DNA of 27,982 nucleotides, taken from positions 1-27,982 of the IMG/VR virus record IMGVR_UViG_3300025131_000316; one strand, given 5' to 3'. How positions within the stretch are numbered: position 1 is the stretch's first letter; the number at the start of each line of letters is the position of its first letter. Shown one piece after another: positions 6,530 to 12,448 of this stretch. Source of the stretch: a virus. Under the pieces are notes generated by a model that saw nothing but the letters and a program-made list of their open reading frames with translations, did not search any database and was not told the origin of the DNA. Both the position numbers and the translations under genes were made by a program.

Positions 6530-6759
6530 AGTTTCTCCTTTAGTTGTTTAGTAATATCTAATAAGTCTTTACTTAATGTTCTAACGTCTATTGTAACATC
6601 TAATGTAGCTTTTGTCAAGTTTCTAATCTCTTCTGTAAGTTTGGCTATTTCTATATTAACTTTTAATATCTGTATAGTTTGTCTTAGTATAACGTAATTA
6701 ATGTATGTAAGAACTACTCCACCAAATATAGTTAATATAGGAAATATATAATCATCCAT
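6526..6759 (-). CDS. Membrane-anchored coiled-coil protein (77 aa)
   Basis: ATG at 6759 (MDDYIFPILTIFGG) overlaps the upstream stop as TAATG; the longer TTG-start frame to 6807 is less likely. Residues about 5-27 form one membrane segment. From residue 28 to the end is a long heptad-patterned helix (NIEIAKLTEEIRNLTKATL, then LSKDLLDITKQLKEKL). The layout resembles small phage inner-membrane accessory or lysis proteins, but nothing proves that role. Confidence 0.75.
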   Translation of the reverse strand: MDDYIFPILTIFGGVVLTYINYVILRQTIQILKVNIEIAKLTEEIRNLTKATLDVTIDVRTLSKDLLDITKQLKEKL

Positions 6760-6857
6760 TAAATTACTTCTATAAGATGTAAGAAAGTAATCCATACTCC
6801 AGAACAAATACCAATATTTGTTACAACGAGTATTCTATTCTTCGTTAATGTATTCAT
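6759..6857 (-). CDS. Membrane micropeptide (32 aa)
   Basis: ATG at 6857 is preceded by AAAGGAGGACAC, one of the best ribosome-binding sites in the window. Basic N terminus MNTLTKNR, then ILVVTNIGICSGVWITFLHL as a membrane helix. The stop is fused to the next start (TAATG), so it is coupled to the 77-aa membrane protein. Function unknown. Confidence 0.75.
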   Translation of the reverse strand: MNTLTKNRILVVTNIGICSGVWITFLHLIEVI

Positions 6858-6867
6858 GTGTCCTCCT

Positions 6868-7062
6868 TTAATACCTGTACTTATCTACTGCTCTTGCTAT
6901 ACGTTGTATATCATCTTTCCCGATTAATACTTTATCAGGTAATGTATTGTTTCCTTCTCTGTCTATTACCTGTAAATAGTATGCGTGTCTGAATGGTTCA
7001 TTACAATCTACTAATTCAATCTTACCACCATGCCATGCCCCCGAACTAATCTCCATCTTCAT
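6868..7062 (-). CDS. Hypothetical protein (64 aa)
   Basis: Starts MKMEISSGAWHGGKIELVD with GGGGGAG 6 bases upstream, inside the end of the preceding gene (17-base overlap). Beta-rich, ending DDIQRIARAVDKYRY. Its stop precedes the ribosome-binding site of the next micropeptide. Family unknown. Confidence 0.75.
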   Translation of the reverse strand: MKMEISSGAWHGGKIELVDCNEPFRHAYYLQVIDREGNNTLPDKVLIGKDDIQRIARAVDKYRY

Positions 7063-7240
7063 AAGTCTCCCCCATCATTGACTGATATTCATCCCATTGT
7101 GCTTCAAAATCTTCTGGATAAGCAGTCCAATTTTCTTTTAAACTATCTACAACTATATCTATTAGATCACTTGAATCCATTGATTCAATTAGAAAATTAG
7201 CTAACTCTTCCATCTTCTCGTCTTGTGTTGTCATTGTCAT
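7046..7240 (-). CDS. Acidic hypothetical protein (64 aa)
   Basis: Start MTMTTQDEKMEELANFL; AGGAGG lies 8 bases upstream within the previous gene, which it overlaps by 44 bases. Strongly acidic and helical (SSDLIDIVVDSLKENW). No recognised family. Confidence 0.7.
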   Translation of the reverse strand: MTMTTQDEKMEELANFLIESMDSSDLIDIVVDSLKENWTAYPEDFEAQWDEYQSMMGETYEDGD

Positions 7241-7394
7241 TAACTACTTCCTCCTCGACATTTAATATTGATTCTACGTCTAGTCTTAATCTTTTAATCT
7301 TATCTCCTACGTGTTTACATTCATCAGCTAATCTATCTACATCATTTAGTATATCAAGAATCTCTGATTCAAGAACCCTTCTATTGCGATTCAT
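7197..7394 (-). CDS. Coiled-coil hypothetical protein (65 aa)
   Basis: Starts MNRNRRVLESEILDILND behind CTAGGAGGTCTT. Residues about 6-48 have heptad spacing of L/I/V (ILDILNDVDRLADECKHV, KIKRLRLDVESIL). First gene of the P4 transcript, with a 5' hairpin directly before its ribosome-binding site. Function unknown. Confidence 0.75.
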   Translation of the reverse strand: MNRNRRVLESEILDILNDVDRLADECKHVGDKIKRLRLDVESILNVEEEVVNDNDNTRREDGRVS

Positions 7395-7404
7395 AAGACC
7401 TCCT

Positions 7405-7422
7405 AGCGGTTTTCCAACCGCT
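7405..7422 (-). promoter_or_regulatory. 5'-end stem-loop with GNRA-type tetraloop
   Basis: AGCGGTT-GGAA-AACCGCT, a perfect 7-bp stem, begins about 5 bases after the -10 box of P4 and ends immediately before the AGGAGG of the next gene. A hairpin at the very 5' end of an mRNA is a known way to protect it from RNase E/RppH-type decay. Confidence 0.7.
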
Positions 7423-7427
7423 CGTAA

Positions 7428-7456
7428 ATACTAGCGTTTTTGAAAAATTTTGTCAA
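7428..7456 (-). promoter_or_regulatory. Sigma70-type phage promoter P4
   Basis: TTGACA (7456-7451), 17-bp spacer, TAGTAT (7433-7428), preceded by AGGGC as at the other members of the family. It follows directly after the TAG of the small zinc-ribbon gene. Confidence 0.8.
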
Positions 7457-7459
7457 GCC

Positions 7460-7564
7460 CTATTGCTTTCTCTGTTTCCTTTCACAAACATAACATATCT
7501 TATGACCTTTCTTTATATTTAATTTCACTCCGCATTTGCATTTGCTCCAAGTTCTTCTTGCCAT
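7460..7564 (-). CDS. Small zinc-ribbon-like protein (34 aa)
   Basis: ATG at 7564 (MARRTWSKCKCGVKLNIKK), with GGAGG 4 bases before it; an adjacent upstream ATG at 7567 is an alternative. A CKC pair at residues 9-11 and CYVC at about 24-27 in a very basic chain suggest a single zinc site and nucleic-acid binding. Sits between a terminator and promoter P4. Confidence 0.65.
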   Translation of the reverse strand: MARRTWSKCKCGVKLNIKKGHKICYVCERKQRKQ

Positions 7565-7579
7565 CATACCTCCGTAGAC

Positions 7580-7609
7580 AAAAAGAAGGGGCTATAAAGC
7601 CCCCTCTTA
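7580..7609 (-). terminator. Rho-independent terminator
   Basis: On the minus strand a G-rich stem (AAGAGGGGGCT with AGCCCCTTCTT, loop TTAT) is followed by TTTTT. It lies after the 168-aa gene and before the small zinc-ribbon gene. The opposite strand lacks a U-run, so it acts leftward. Confidence 0.85.
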
Positions 7610-7631
7610 ATGGTGTTTTGTTATTCTATTG

Positions 7632-8138
7632 TTATTCTATTTCTTTCTCGTCTGATTCAGGTACAGGTTCAGGTGTATCTAATCCTTCAATACCTGTAAG
7701 TAATCTTGAGAGTAAATCGTTTTGAGTCTCCTTTTCTAAATCATCTGCAAATAGTAGTCTAGAAACTTTGACTTTTAGATTGTATCCTACTGGTTCTTCT
7801 CCTACTTTAATAAATGAGGAAGCCACTTCCCGAATCATGTATAACTCAGAGTGGTCTACCGTTATTGTATATGTATCTTTATTTGTCTGTGGATCAGTTG
7901 TTGCTACGACTGCCCTTCCTACCTTTTCAATTAAATCCATTGGTACTGGAATTCCTGCCGTCTGTTGAGTTGGGCGTAGACTCGATACATAACTACCCCC
8001 TCTGCCACTATCAGGCATATCCTGTTCTATCATTAACGTCATACTATCATCTAAGAACAACGCTTCATTACGAGTTAGATTTAATTCTAAGTCTGAAAAG
8101 GGATTGCTTTTAATATCTTCTATGTCGTAATCATCCAT
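7632..8138 (-). CDS. Conserved phage hypothetical protein (168 aa)
   Basis: Start ATG at 8138 (MDDYDIEDIKSNPFSDL) is supported by GGAGG 10 bases upstream; the frame also runs to 8165. It contains LNLTRNEALFLDDSMTLMI near 30 and IPVPMDLIEKVGRAVV near 70, then beta-rich sequence and an acidic Pro/Glu tail (TPEPVPESDEKEIE). The opening resembles small T7-like and marine phage proteins of unknown function. Followed by a terminator. Confidence 0.8.
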   Translation of the reverse strand: MDDYDIEDIKSNPFSDLELNLTRNEALFLDDSMTLMIEQDMPDSGRGGSYVSSLRPTQQTAGIPVPMDLIEKVGRAVVATTDPQTNKDTYTITVDHSELYMIREVASSFIKVGEEPVGYNLKVKVSRLLFADDLEKETQNDLLSRLLTGIEGLDTPEPVPESDEKEIE

Positions 8139-8142
8139 ATAG

Positions 8143-8265
8143 TTAAGTCCTCCAAGCCCTATCACAGCGAGAGCAAATTAGTTTACTTATATCACGAGTC
8201 ACCAAAACCATCTTGTAATTGTGTCCTCTAAATCCACATACGAATATCTGTTTAATTATCTTCAT
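8143..8265 (-). CDS. Small zinc-binding protein, DUF1660-like (40 aa)
   Basis: ATG at 8265 with AGGAAGAACTTT upstream, overlapping the preceding gene by 14 bases. The pattern VCGFRGHNYK ... LICSRCDRAW (Cys, GH, then CxxC) resembles the DUF1660 prophage family of mini zinc fingers. The stop lies within the ribosome-binding site of the next gene. Family assignment is tentative. Confidence 0.6.
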   Translation of the reverse strand: MKIIKQIFVCGFRGHNYKMVLVTRDISKLICSRCDRAWRT

Positions 8266-8422
8266 AAAGTTCTTCCTGTTCAGCTTTCCTTAACTCTTTT
8301 TGCAGCCGGGCAAATGAGATTTTTTCCTGCGAGTCTTTGTTTCCTCGCTCTCTAAAATACCTGTCCTGCTTTTTATTTTTATTTCTCTTGGTTAGTTTCC
8401 TATCTCGGTTCTGCCACTTCAT
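8252..8422 (-). CDS. Very basic small protein (56 aa)
   Basis: ATG at 8422 (MKWQNRDRKLTKRNKNKK) overlaps the stop of a three-codon minicistron (ATGA). About one third of residues are K or R in the N-terminal half, with an acidic end (EQEELYEDN). Nucleic-acid binding is plausible from charge alone. No family recognised. Confidence 0.65.
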   Translation of the reverse strand: MKWQNRDRKLTKRNKNKKQDRYFRERGNKDSQEKISFARLQKELRKAEQEELYEDN

Positions 8423-8430
8423 AGTGCCAT
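8419..8430 (-). other. Three-codon minicistron (Met-Ala-Leu-stop)
   Basis: ATG GCA CTA TGA directly follows AAGGAGGAACAC, the ideal spacing for that ribosome-binding site. Its stop overlaps the ATG of the basic 56-aa gene as ATGA. The real gene may therefore be translated by termination-reinitiation. A single-base assembly error is an alternative. Confidence 0.45.
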
Positions 8431-8440
8431 GTGTTCCTCC

Positions 8441-8656
8441 TTATAGTCTATCAACATGTTCCTTCACCTCTAGTATATTATACTCTAGTAAAGCTATCTT
8501 ATCATTCAATTCTTGTATATCTGCTGACAGTCTTAGGACAGAATCCATAACGTCTCTATTCAGAGTAAAGTCATGGGAATGTATAAATTGCTCTATGCTA
8601 TCTATCCTTTGATTAAACTGTTCAGCATACATCATCATTTGTTCGGTTACACTCAT
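8441..8656 (-). CDS. Coiled-coil hypothetical protein (71 aa)
   Basis: MSVTEQMMMYAEQFNQRID; ATGA overlap with the upstream gene. Almost entirely heptad-like helix (SADIQELNDKIALLEYNIL). It contains an internal GAGTATAATA word (-10 at 8482-8477) that may be a promoter for the following genes. Function unknown. Confidence 0.75.
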   Translation of the reverse strand: MSVTEQMMMYAEQFNQRIDSIEQFIHSHDFTLNRDVMDSVLRLSADIQELNDKIALLEYNILEVKEHVDRL

Positions 8657-9024
8657 ATACCTTTCCCCCTTTTAATAGTCCTTCTCCGCCTCGTAGAGCG
8701 TTTTTTACCTGTCCATAGTCTCTGACTACCACCTAGAAATTCTAAGCAGTTTTTAATGTGTCCTACGGTATGGTCATAGAAAATGTTCTCAGGGTTTCGT
8801 GACTGATCAGAAACCCATCCCCAACTATCTACAGACCAAATAATAGGGTTCCCCTCAAAGTCAGTAGTCTCAAGTAAGAATGATTTCCGTCTACGGAGTA
8901 GACTAGTAATTCTTTTCTCAACACCCTTCTGTCTTTTCTTATTGGGATACCATTGCAGGGTAGGTTTAACCCAAGGTGTATACTCTGAGTTTCCAATCGG
9001 TATATGTTCTTCTTCGTGAGTCAT
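8653..9024 (-). CDS. Basic hypothetical protein (123 aa)
   Basis: Starts MTHEEEHIPIGNSEYTPW after TAGGAGATTAGA. Tryptophan-rich middle (IIWSVDSWGWVSDQ) and an Arg/Lys-rich C terminus (GKKRSTRRRRTIKRGKG), suggesting contact with nucleic acid. No domain recognised. Confidence 0.75.
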   Translation of the reverse strand: MTHEEEHIPIGNSEYTPWVKPTLQWYPNKKRQKGVEKRITSLLRRRKSFLLETTDFEGNPIIWSVDSWGWVSDQSRNPENIFYDHTVGHIKNCLEFLGGSQRLWTGKKRSTRRRRTIKRGKGI

Positions 9025-9039
9025 TCTAATCTCCTACTA

Positions 9040-9360
9040 CTACCAACCACTCTTTTCTATATTAAAAGTGGAGATGAATTCATTCTCTTCTTTAGTCCTA
9101 GCATTAACATATTGTTCTTTATTAATTACTTCATAATCTGTAAACTCCCAATCTTCATTAACAGAGTCTACACCGTAATCCCATGTCCTATCAAACAAGT
9201 CAAAGTCAGAGTCTTGAATCTTTTCTATCGAACCATCCATATACATTTGATACCCTTTAGGGTTTCCTTCCTCATCAAAGACATCTGGATAATTGTCTGA
9301 ATCTATATAACTGTAGTAGGTTGCCATACTAGTGGCTCTAATCCTATAGTATTTACTCAT
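9040..9360 (-). CDS. Hypothetical protein (106 aa)
   Basis: MSKYYRIRATSMATYYSY; 8-base overlap (ATGAGTAA) with the upstream gene and an AAAGGAG site 6 bases before the start. Acidic, rich in Tyr and Asp (DSDFDLFDRTWDYGVDSV). No cysteines. Function unknown. Confidence 0.75.
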   Translation of the reverse strand: MSKYYRIRATSMATYYSYIDSDNYPDVFDEEGNPKGYQMYMDGSIEKIQDSDFDLFDRTWDYGVDSVNEDWEFTDYEVINKEQYVNARTKEENEFISTFNIEKSGW

Positions 9361-9589
9361 CTGTTTTCTCCTTTACTTCTAAGTCATCAGCATCTATATC
9401 ATTACTCATGTGCCATTGACCATTCATAACTTTAATATTAACATCAGCGTGTAACTTATGCAACTCTTTTCTTAACGAACCATTTATTAATCTATGTTGT
9501 TCATTAGTATCAGAAAGTTCTTTTACTCTACTCTTTAAATGTTCTACTTCTCTTTGTAGAGCGAAGACCATTTCTTCATATGATGACAT
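9353..9589 (-). CDS. Coiled-coil hypothetical protein (78 aa)
   Basis: MSSYEEMVFALQREVEHL; AAAGGAGAATCTT upstream, 14-base overlap with the preceding gene. Residues 3-45 have leucine-rich heptads (VEHLKSRVKELSD). Function unknown. Confidence 0.75.
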   Translation of the reverse strand: MSSYEEMVFALQREVEHLKSRVKELSDTNEQHRLINGSLRKELHKLHADVNIKVMNGQWHMSNDIDADDLEVKEKTDE

Positions 9590-9854
9590 AAGATTCTCCT
9601 TTGGTCTGTAATTCTGTTATACTATTTTTATTTATCATTCTCCATCCTTGATTCTGCATATCATATACAGTCATTAGCTGTCGTGATGCAGGATCATATT
9701 TCAAACCAGTACCATTAACATCCTTGCTAACTCCTAGTCTACCAATTAATTTTCTCCATTCTCCTGTAGTTCTCTTACGAAATACTACAGAGAATATCTT
9801 TCCTTCGCTTTCCTCAATCTTTATTACTGCTTCTTCTAAACTAATCTTCTCCAT
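9576..9854 (-). CDS. SH3-like beta-barrel phage protein (92 aa)
   Basis: N-terminal helix MEKISLEEAVIKIEES, then KIFSVVFRKRTTGEWRKLIG, RLGVSKDVNG and a C-terminal LMTVYDMQNQGWRMINK followed by ITELQTKGESYVII. This order (KFFSVxFxKRTTGExR ... VYDMQxxGYRxIN) is what I associate with small phage proteins annotated as SH3-barrel-fold, often near DNA metabolism genes. The assignment is from memory of the motif. Start fixed by TAGGAG. Confidence 0.7.
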   Translation of the reverse strand: MEKISLEEAVIKIEESEGKIFSVVFRKRTTGEWRKLIGRLGVSKDVNGTGLKYDPASRQLMTVYDMQNQGWRMINKNSITELQTKGESYVII

Positions 9855-9862
9855 TCTTTCTC

Positions 9863-9964
9863 CTATTGTTGTGCCATTTGATGAATTGAACCGTCACACG
9901 TTGCCATGATTAGTCCTATAAAAATCATCATTATAATAAAACCTACTGGATTCGTAATCGCCAT
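9863..9964 (-). CDS. Membrane micropeptide (33 aa)
   Basis: ATG at 9964 behind AAAGGAGGTGTTT, a near-perfect ribosome-binding site. After MAITNPV, GFIIMMIFIGLIMAT is a membrane helix, followed by a polar CDGSIHQMAQQ tail; the Cys after the helix is not in a lipobox context. Own promoter at 9989-10017. Function unknown. Confidence 0.7.
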   Translation of the reverse strand: MAITNPVGFIIMMIFIGLIMATCDGSIHQMAQQ

Positions 9965-9988
9965 AAACACCTCCTTTACTTTTTGTTA

Positions 9989-10017
9989 ATTTTAACATAA
10001 AGTTTGGGAAGAATCAA
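9989..10017 (-). promoter_or_regulatory. Putative promoter for the micropeptide operon
   Basis: TTGATT (10017-10012), 17-bp spacer, TAAAAT (9994-9989). As at P1, the -35 box contains the TGA stop of the upstream gene. Without the conserved start region of P1-P3. Confidence 0.5.
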
Positions 10018-10484
10018 CGAGCCATTCTTGCTTTTGGATGACGTAATTTACGAGCCTTCTCTATTTTCATATTTGTTCGCCAACGTCTATCTGTTCTGAA
10101 TGTTCTTGGAGAAGTAATCTTCAGGGCTTTGTTAAATCCTCTTCCGTGAAAGTTTCCCTCTAAGTCACATAGAACTTGAATAACATGGGCTAGTTCATGC
10201 CTTGCTGTTTTCTTTGTTTCTTGTTCATCTACAAGTATCCAAGAAGAGAATTGAATTACAGGGTCAGCTATTGTATTGCCAATTGTTCGTCCTGCTGTTA
10301 CTACACCACAGGTATCTCTTTCTTCTACTATAGGACATCTATCCTTAATCTGTTTATAATGATCAGGGTGTGTCTCTGCCTTCATAAAATCTTGAATCTT
10401 GTTACTATAAAATCTATCTTCTATATACTTCTGTACCGTTTGTATCTTAATCTTGTCCTCCTTATGGAGTGCTGTATGTCTCAC
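10014..10484 (-). CDS. SprT-like zinc metallopeptidase domain protein
   Basis: Contains HELAH at residues 96-100 and the third zinc-ligand motif HGRGF at 113-117, the SprT/Spartan arrangement (HExxH...HGxxF). The C terminus is basic (KIEKARKLRHPKARMAR). SprT-like domains in phages are usually small and of unknown substrate; eukaryotic Spartan cleaves DNA-crosslinked proteins. The start is uncertain: the full frame begins with GTG at 10484, but a strong AAGGAGG lies inside it, 5 bases before an in-frame ATT at 10451. Overlaps the upstream gene by 23 bases with the GTG start. Confidence 0.85.
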   Translation of the reverse strand: MRHTALHKEDKIKIQTVQKYIEDRFYSNKIQDFMKAETHPDHYKQIKDRCPIVEERDTCGVVTAGRTIGNTIADPVIQFSSWILVDEQETKKTARHELAHVIQVLCDLEGNFHGRGFNKALKITSPRTFRTDRRWRTNMKIEKARKLRHPKARMAR

Positions 10485-10680
10485 GCCATTCTTGGGATGC
10501 TAAACGATCTACAGGCGGAAAGGGAGTTGGTTCTACCCCATTAAATAAATCCTTTACTACCTGTTTCGATCTTCCTAAAAAGTTTCCTTTAGTGACTTTA
10601 TTATAGGTTGCCCATGCCCCTACTGCTGAAATCACTACCAGACCTACTGCACCACCTACTACTAATTTTTTATTGTTCAT
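10462..10680 (-). CDS. Membrane-anchored protein (72 aa)
   Basis: MNNKKLVVGGAVGLVVIS: a short basic N terminus and a hydrophobic helix to about residue 25 (small-residue rich), then a basic, proline-containing soluble tail (EPTPFPPVDRL). Probably a signal-anchored or exported small protein. First gene behind promoter P5. Ribosome-binding site AAAAGGAG. Function unknown. Confidence 0.75.
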   Translation of the reverse strand: MNNKKLVVGGAVGLVVISAVGAWATYNKVTKGNFLGRSKQVVKDLFNGVEPTPFPPVDRLASQEWRETYSTP

Positions 10681-10727
10681 CTATCTATACTCCTTTTTAT
10701 TTATCTAGGGCAAAACTTGATGCTCCC

Positions 10728-10757
10728 ATCTTAGCACGATTCGCTACGATTCGTCAA
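10728..10757 (-). promoter_or_regulatory. Sigma70-type phage promoter P5 (divergent region)
   Basis: TTGACG (10757-10752), 18-bp spacer ending TGC, TAAGAT (10733-10728). It opens the long leftward early-type operon. The spacer contains two copies of the near-palindrome ACGATTCG(T/C). Confidence 0.75.
10736..10754. promoter_or_regulatory. Candidate tandem operator
   Basis: ACGATTCGC (10736-10744) and ACGATTCGT (10746-10754) start exactly 10 bp apart, one helical turn, and lie between the -35 and -10 of P5. ACGA-T-TCGT is an inverted repeat around a central base. A third copy is in the P1 spacer (1832-1840). The arrangement fits a repressor site; no repressor gene is identified in the window. 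Confidence 0.5.
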
Positions 10758-10786
10758 GCCCCCTATGATATTTTACTAGAATTGAG

Positions 10787-10792
10787 TATAAT
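10787..10792 (+). promoter_or_regulatory. -10 box of rightward promoter
   Basis: TTGAGTATAATAGT on the plus strand, 18 bases before the start of the HNH gene. No convincing -35 at 17 bp. Same word family as sites at 5327, 17967 and 18751. Together with P5 it makes a divergent promoter region. Confidence 0.6.
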
Positions 10793-10810
10793 AGTTTAGG
10801 AGGTCTATAT

Positions 10811-11176
10811 ATGTTTATGAGAAAAATGGGAGGAATCCCTGTACAAACTAAATACGATATTCAAAAGACTCGCCCCATGTCAGATTACTTTGAGGGTAAA
10901 GCCCCAATGCAATCAGATAAATTAAAAATACGTTTAATTAATGAGGGCTATCTTGATGAGGAATGTACTATATGTACAAGATCACAATGGTATGGTGACC
11001 CCATACCTTTACAATTAGATCATATCAATGGTGATAATGATGACAATAGACTAGAGAATCTTAGATTGCTCTGCCCTAATTGCCATGCACAGACACCACA
11101 ATATAGATTGAAGAATGAGTTTAAGGATTCGACTCATTCCAATAGAGAAAAAGAAAATCCTAACACAGATCAATAA
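10811..11176 (+). CDS. HNH endonuclease
   Basis: 121 aa, first gene of the rightward operon, behind TAGGAGGTCTATAT. Zinc pair CTIC (52-55), the catalytic core LDHINGDNDDNR (69-80) and the second zinc pair CPNC plus His (88-92) form a complete HNH (beta-beta-alpha-metal) nuclease. The N-terminal 50 residues are basic and may bind DNA. It could be a homing nuclease or have a role in host or phage DNA cleavage; being next to the divergent promoter and far from the terminase favours a free-standing nuclease. Confidence 0.88.
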   Translation: MFMRKMGGIPVQTKYDIQKTRPMSDYFEGKAPMQSDKLKIRLINEGYLDEECTICTRSQWYGDPIPLQLDHINGDNDDNRLENLRLLCPNCHAQTPQYRLKNEFKDSTHSNREKENPNTDQ

Positions 11177-11191
11177 GGAGGTAATTCCAAG

Positions 11192-11434
11192 ATGAACCCT
11201 ATTGCAATAATGAATATGGCTATGCTATACTTTAAATTAAATGCTGGACAATCAGCTAAAGCAAAAGCTATACTAAAAGAAGGTATTGATGTAATAACTG
11301 TTATGAGTTCTGCTATGAAAGATAATAAAATTACAATGGCAGAGAAGAAAGCTTTGGTTAAAGAGCTTCGTGAATTTAGTAAAGTAGCAATTGACACACT
11401 TGAAGCTATCACTATTCCAGAACCAAAGAAATAA
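11192..11434 (+). CDS. Helical hypothetical protein (80 aa)
   Basis: MNPIAIMNMAMLYFKLN behind AAGGAGGTAATTCCAAG. Amphipathic helices throughout (AKAKAILKEGIDVITVM, MAEKKALVKELREFSK). No membrane segment of sufficient hydrophobic length. Sixteen bases after the HNH stop, so co-transcribed. Function unknown. Confidence 0.75.
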   Translation: MNPIAIMNMAMLYFKLNAGQSAKAKAILKEGIDVITVMSSAMKDNKITMAEKKALVKELREFSKVAIDTLEAITIPEPKK

Positions 11435-11629
11435 TTGCATTGGTTAAAGAACTACAAGAGTCATAGCAAGCAAGGATACTGCTGTATCTGTGGTTCCAAG
11501 ACTAATATGATGATAAATAATATAGATTATCTCTGTTCAGGGTTTGGAATGGGGGGATTTAATCCCGGTTCCGATGCGTTTTGTTTGGGTAAGTACCCCA
11601 AAATTAGACTTGATAAGAAAGAACATTAG
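11435..11629 (+). CDS. Small Cys-containing protein (64 aa, TTG start)
   Basis: TTG directly abuts the upstream TAA; ribosome-binding signal is weak (AAAGAAA), so translation probably depends on coupling. GYCCICGSKT near residue 20, then YLCSGFGMGG and FCLG give a possible zinc ribbon. No family recognised. The start is the least certain part. Confidence 0.6.
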   Translation: MHWLKNYKSHSKQGYCCICGSKTNMMINNIDYLCSGFGMGGFNPGSDAFCLGKYPKIRLDKKEH

Positions 11630-11637
11630 GAGGGGAT

Positions 11638-11805
11638 ATGTCTTCAACTAAAACTTATATTATAGAAATTGAATATCCTGCAAAGGAAACACTTAAAATA
11701 GAGGCATTAAGTGGGGCATGGGCAGAGATTATAGCGACAGAGAAATGGGAAGCGGAACGTTCTGAACCAATTAAAATAATTAGTGCGAAGGAGGAAAAGA
11801 AGTAA
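11638..11805 (+). CDS. Hypothetical protein (55 aa)
   Basis: ATG at 11638 behind TAGGAGGGGAT. MSSTKTYIIEIEYPAKETL, then an amphipathic helix and a Lys/Glu-rich end. Its stop abuts the start of the next gene (TAATATG). Function unknown. Confidence 0.7.
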   Translation: MSSTKTYIIEIEYPAKETLKIEALSGAWAEIIATEKWEAERSEPIKIISAKEEKK

Positions 11806-11806
11806 T

Positions 11807-12082
11807 ATGATGTGGCGATGGACTGCTTTAATAACCTACCTCGTCATTTGTATCTATGACTTTATGGTAGTGCCTATCTATTACGGGGTAGCTAGGATGG
11901 GACTTGACCTAGCGGACTACATGTCTCATCTGCAAGCTATTGACGATCCGCTAGTCCAGATGGAGTACCTCAAGAAATTAGTCAGTCAACACGAGCCATT
12001 TACTCTGAAGGGTGGTGGACTATTCCACCTAGCCTTTGGTGCTTTATTAACGGGTAGTGTATTTGGAAAGGATAAAGATTAG
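11807..12082 (+). CDS. Putative holin
   Basis: ATG at 11807 (MMWRWTALITYLVICIYD), GGAGG within the end of the preceding gene. Residues about 5-27 are a membrane helix. A polar linker (DPLVQMEYLKKLVSQHEP) is followed by TLKGGGLFHLAFGALLTGSVFG, a second hydrophobic segment whose GGGLFHLAFGA motif I associate with phage holins (3TM/GTA-like). Holins permeabilise the inner membrane at lysis. No endolysin is visible nearby, which leaves the call tentative. Confidence 0.6.
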   Translation: MMWRWTALITYLVICIYDFMVVPIYYGVARMGLDLADYMSHLQAIDDPLVQMEYLKKLVSQHEPFTLKGGGLFHLAFGALLTGSVFGKDKD

Positions 12083-12100
12083 AAACATTGGAGGATAGTG

Positions 12101-12247
12101 ATGGAAGAAACAAAAGAAAAAGAATTAATGTGTACTAATAAATATTGTTATGTACATAAGGTATTACAAATAATATCTGAAGATCGAGAAGAGATATGTC
12201 ATAATTGTGGATTTGATTTAAAACCTTGGAAGTCGCATAAGAAGTAA
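12101..12247 (+). CDS. Zinc-ribbon micropeptide (48 aa)
   Basis: ATG at 12101 behind TTGGAGGATAGTG. Two Cys pairs, MCTNKYC (11-16) and CHNCG (about 33-37), separated by about 17 residues, fit one structural zinc ribbon. Basic C terminus KPWKSHKK. Last gene of the rightward operon; its TAA directly abuts the stop of the convergent gene. Confidence 0.7.
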   Translation: MEETKEKELMCTNKYCYVHKVLQIISEDREEICHNCGFDLKPWKSHKK

Positions 12248-12448
12248 CTAGGCGTTTCCGCATTGACAGTTGTCTCCACAAGGGCAACCGCTATCATACA
12301 TATCCATAACTAGATCAGCTACACAAGTAATACATTCACAAGTGTCTAATTCACATTCACATCCTTCTTCACAAATACACTCTATTTCACATTCACAACT
12401 CATTCGATTTCTCCAAAGATTGTTTGCTTGTCGTCTAAAGGTTGTCAT
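12248..12448 (-). CDS. Metallothionein-like Cys-rich protein (66 aa)
   Basis: Thirteen cysteines, all after residue 17, mostly in Cys-X-Cys pairs (CECEIECICEEGCECE, later GCPCGDNCQCGNA). This spacing and the near absence of aromatic residues in those clusters are typical of metallothioneins, which chelate Zn, Cd or Cu through cysteine thiolates. A basic N-terminal leader (MTTFRRQANNLWRNR) precedes the first cluster. Overlaps the second Cys-rich gene by 14 bases. Metal binding is inferred from pattern, not homology. Confidence 0.7.
   Translation of the reverse strand: MTTFRRQANNLWRNRMSCECEIECICEEGCECELDTCECITCVADLVMDMYDSGCPCGDNCQCGNA

Noticed and set aside
8337-8612. Plus-strand 91-codon frame
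   Set aside because: Shadow of the coiled-coil and basic genes on the minus strand; no ribosome-binding site.
10197-10544. Plus-strand 115-codon frame
   Set aside because: Antisense to the SprT-like gene with its HELAH motif; composition biased and no start signal.
11170-11412. Minus-strand 80-codon hydrophobic frame
   Set aside because: Mirror of the 80-aa plus-strand gene, which has a strong ribosome-binding site.
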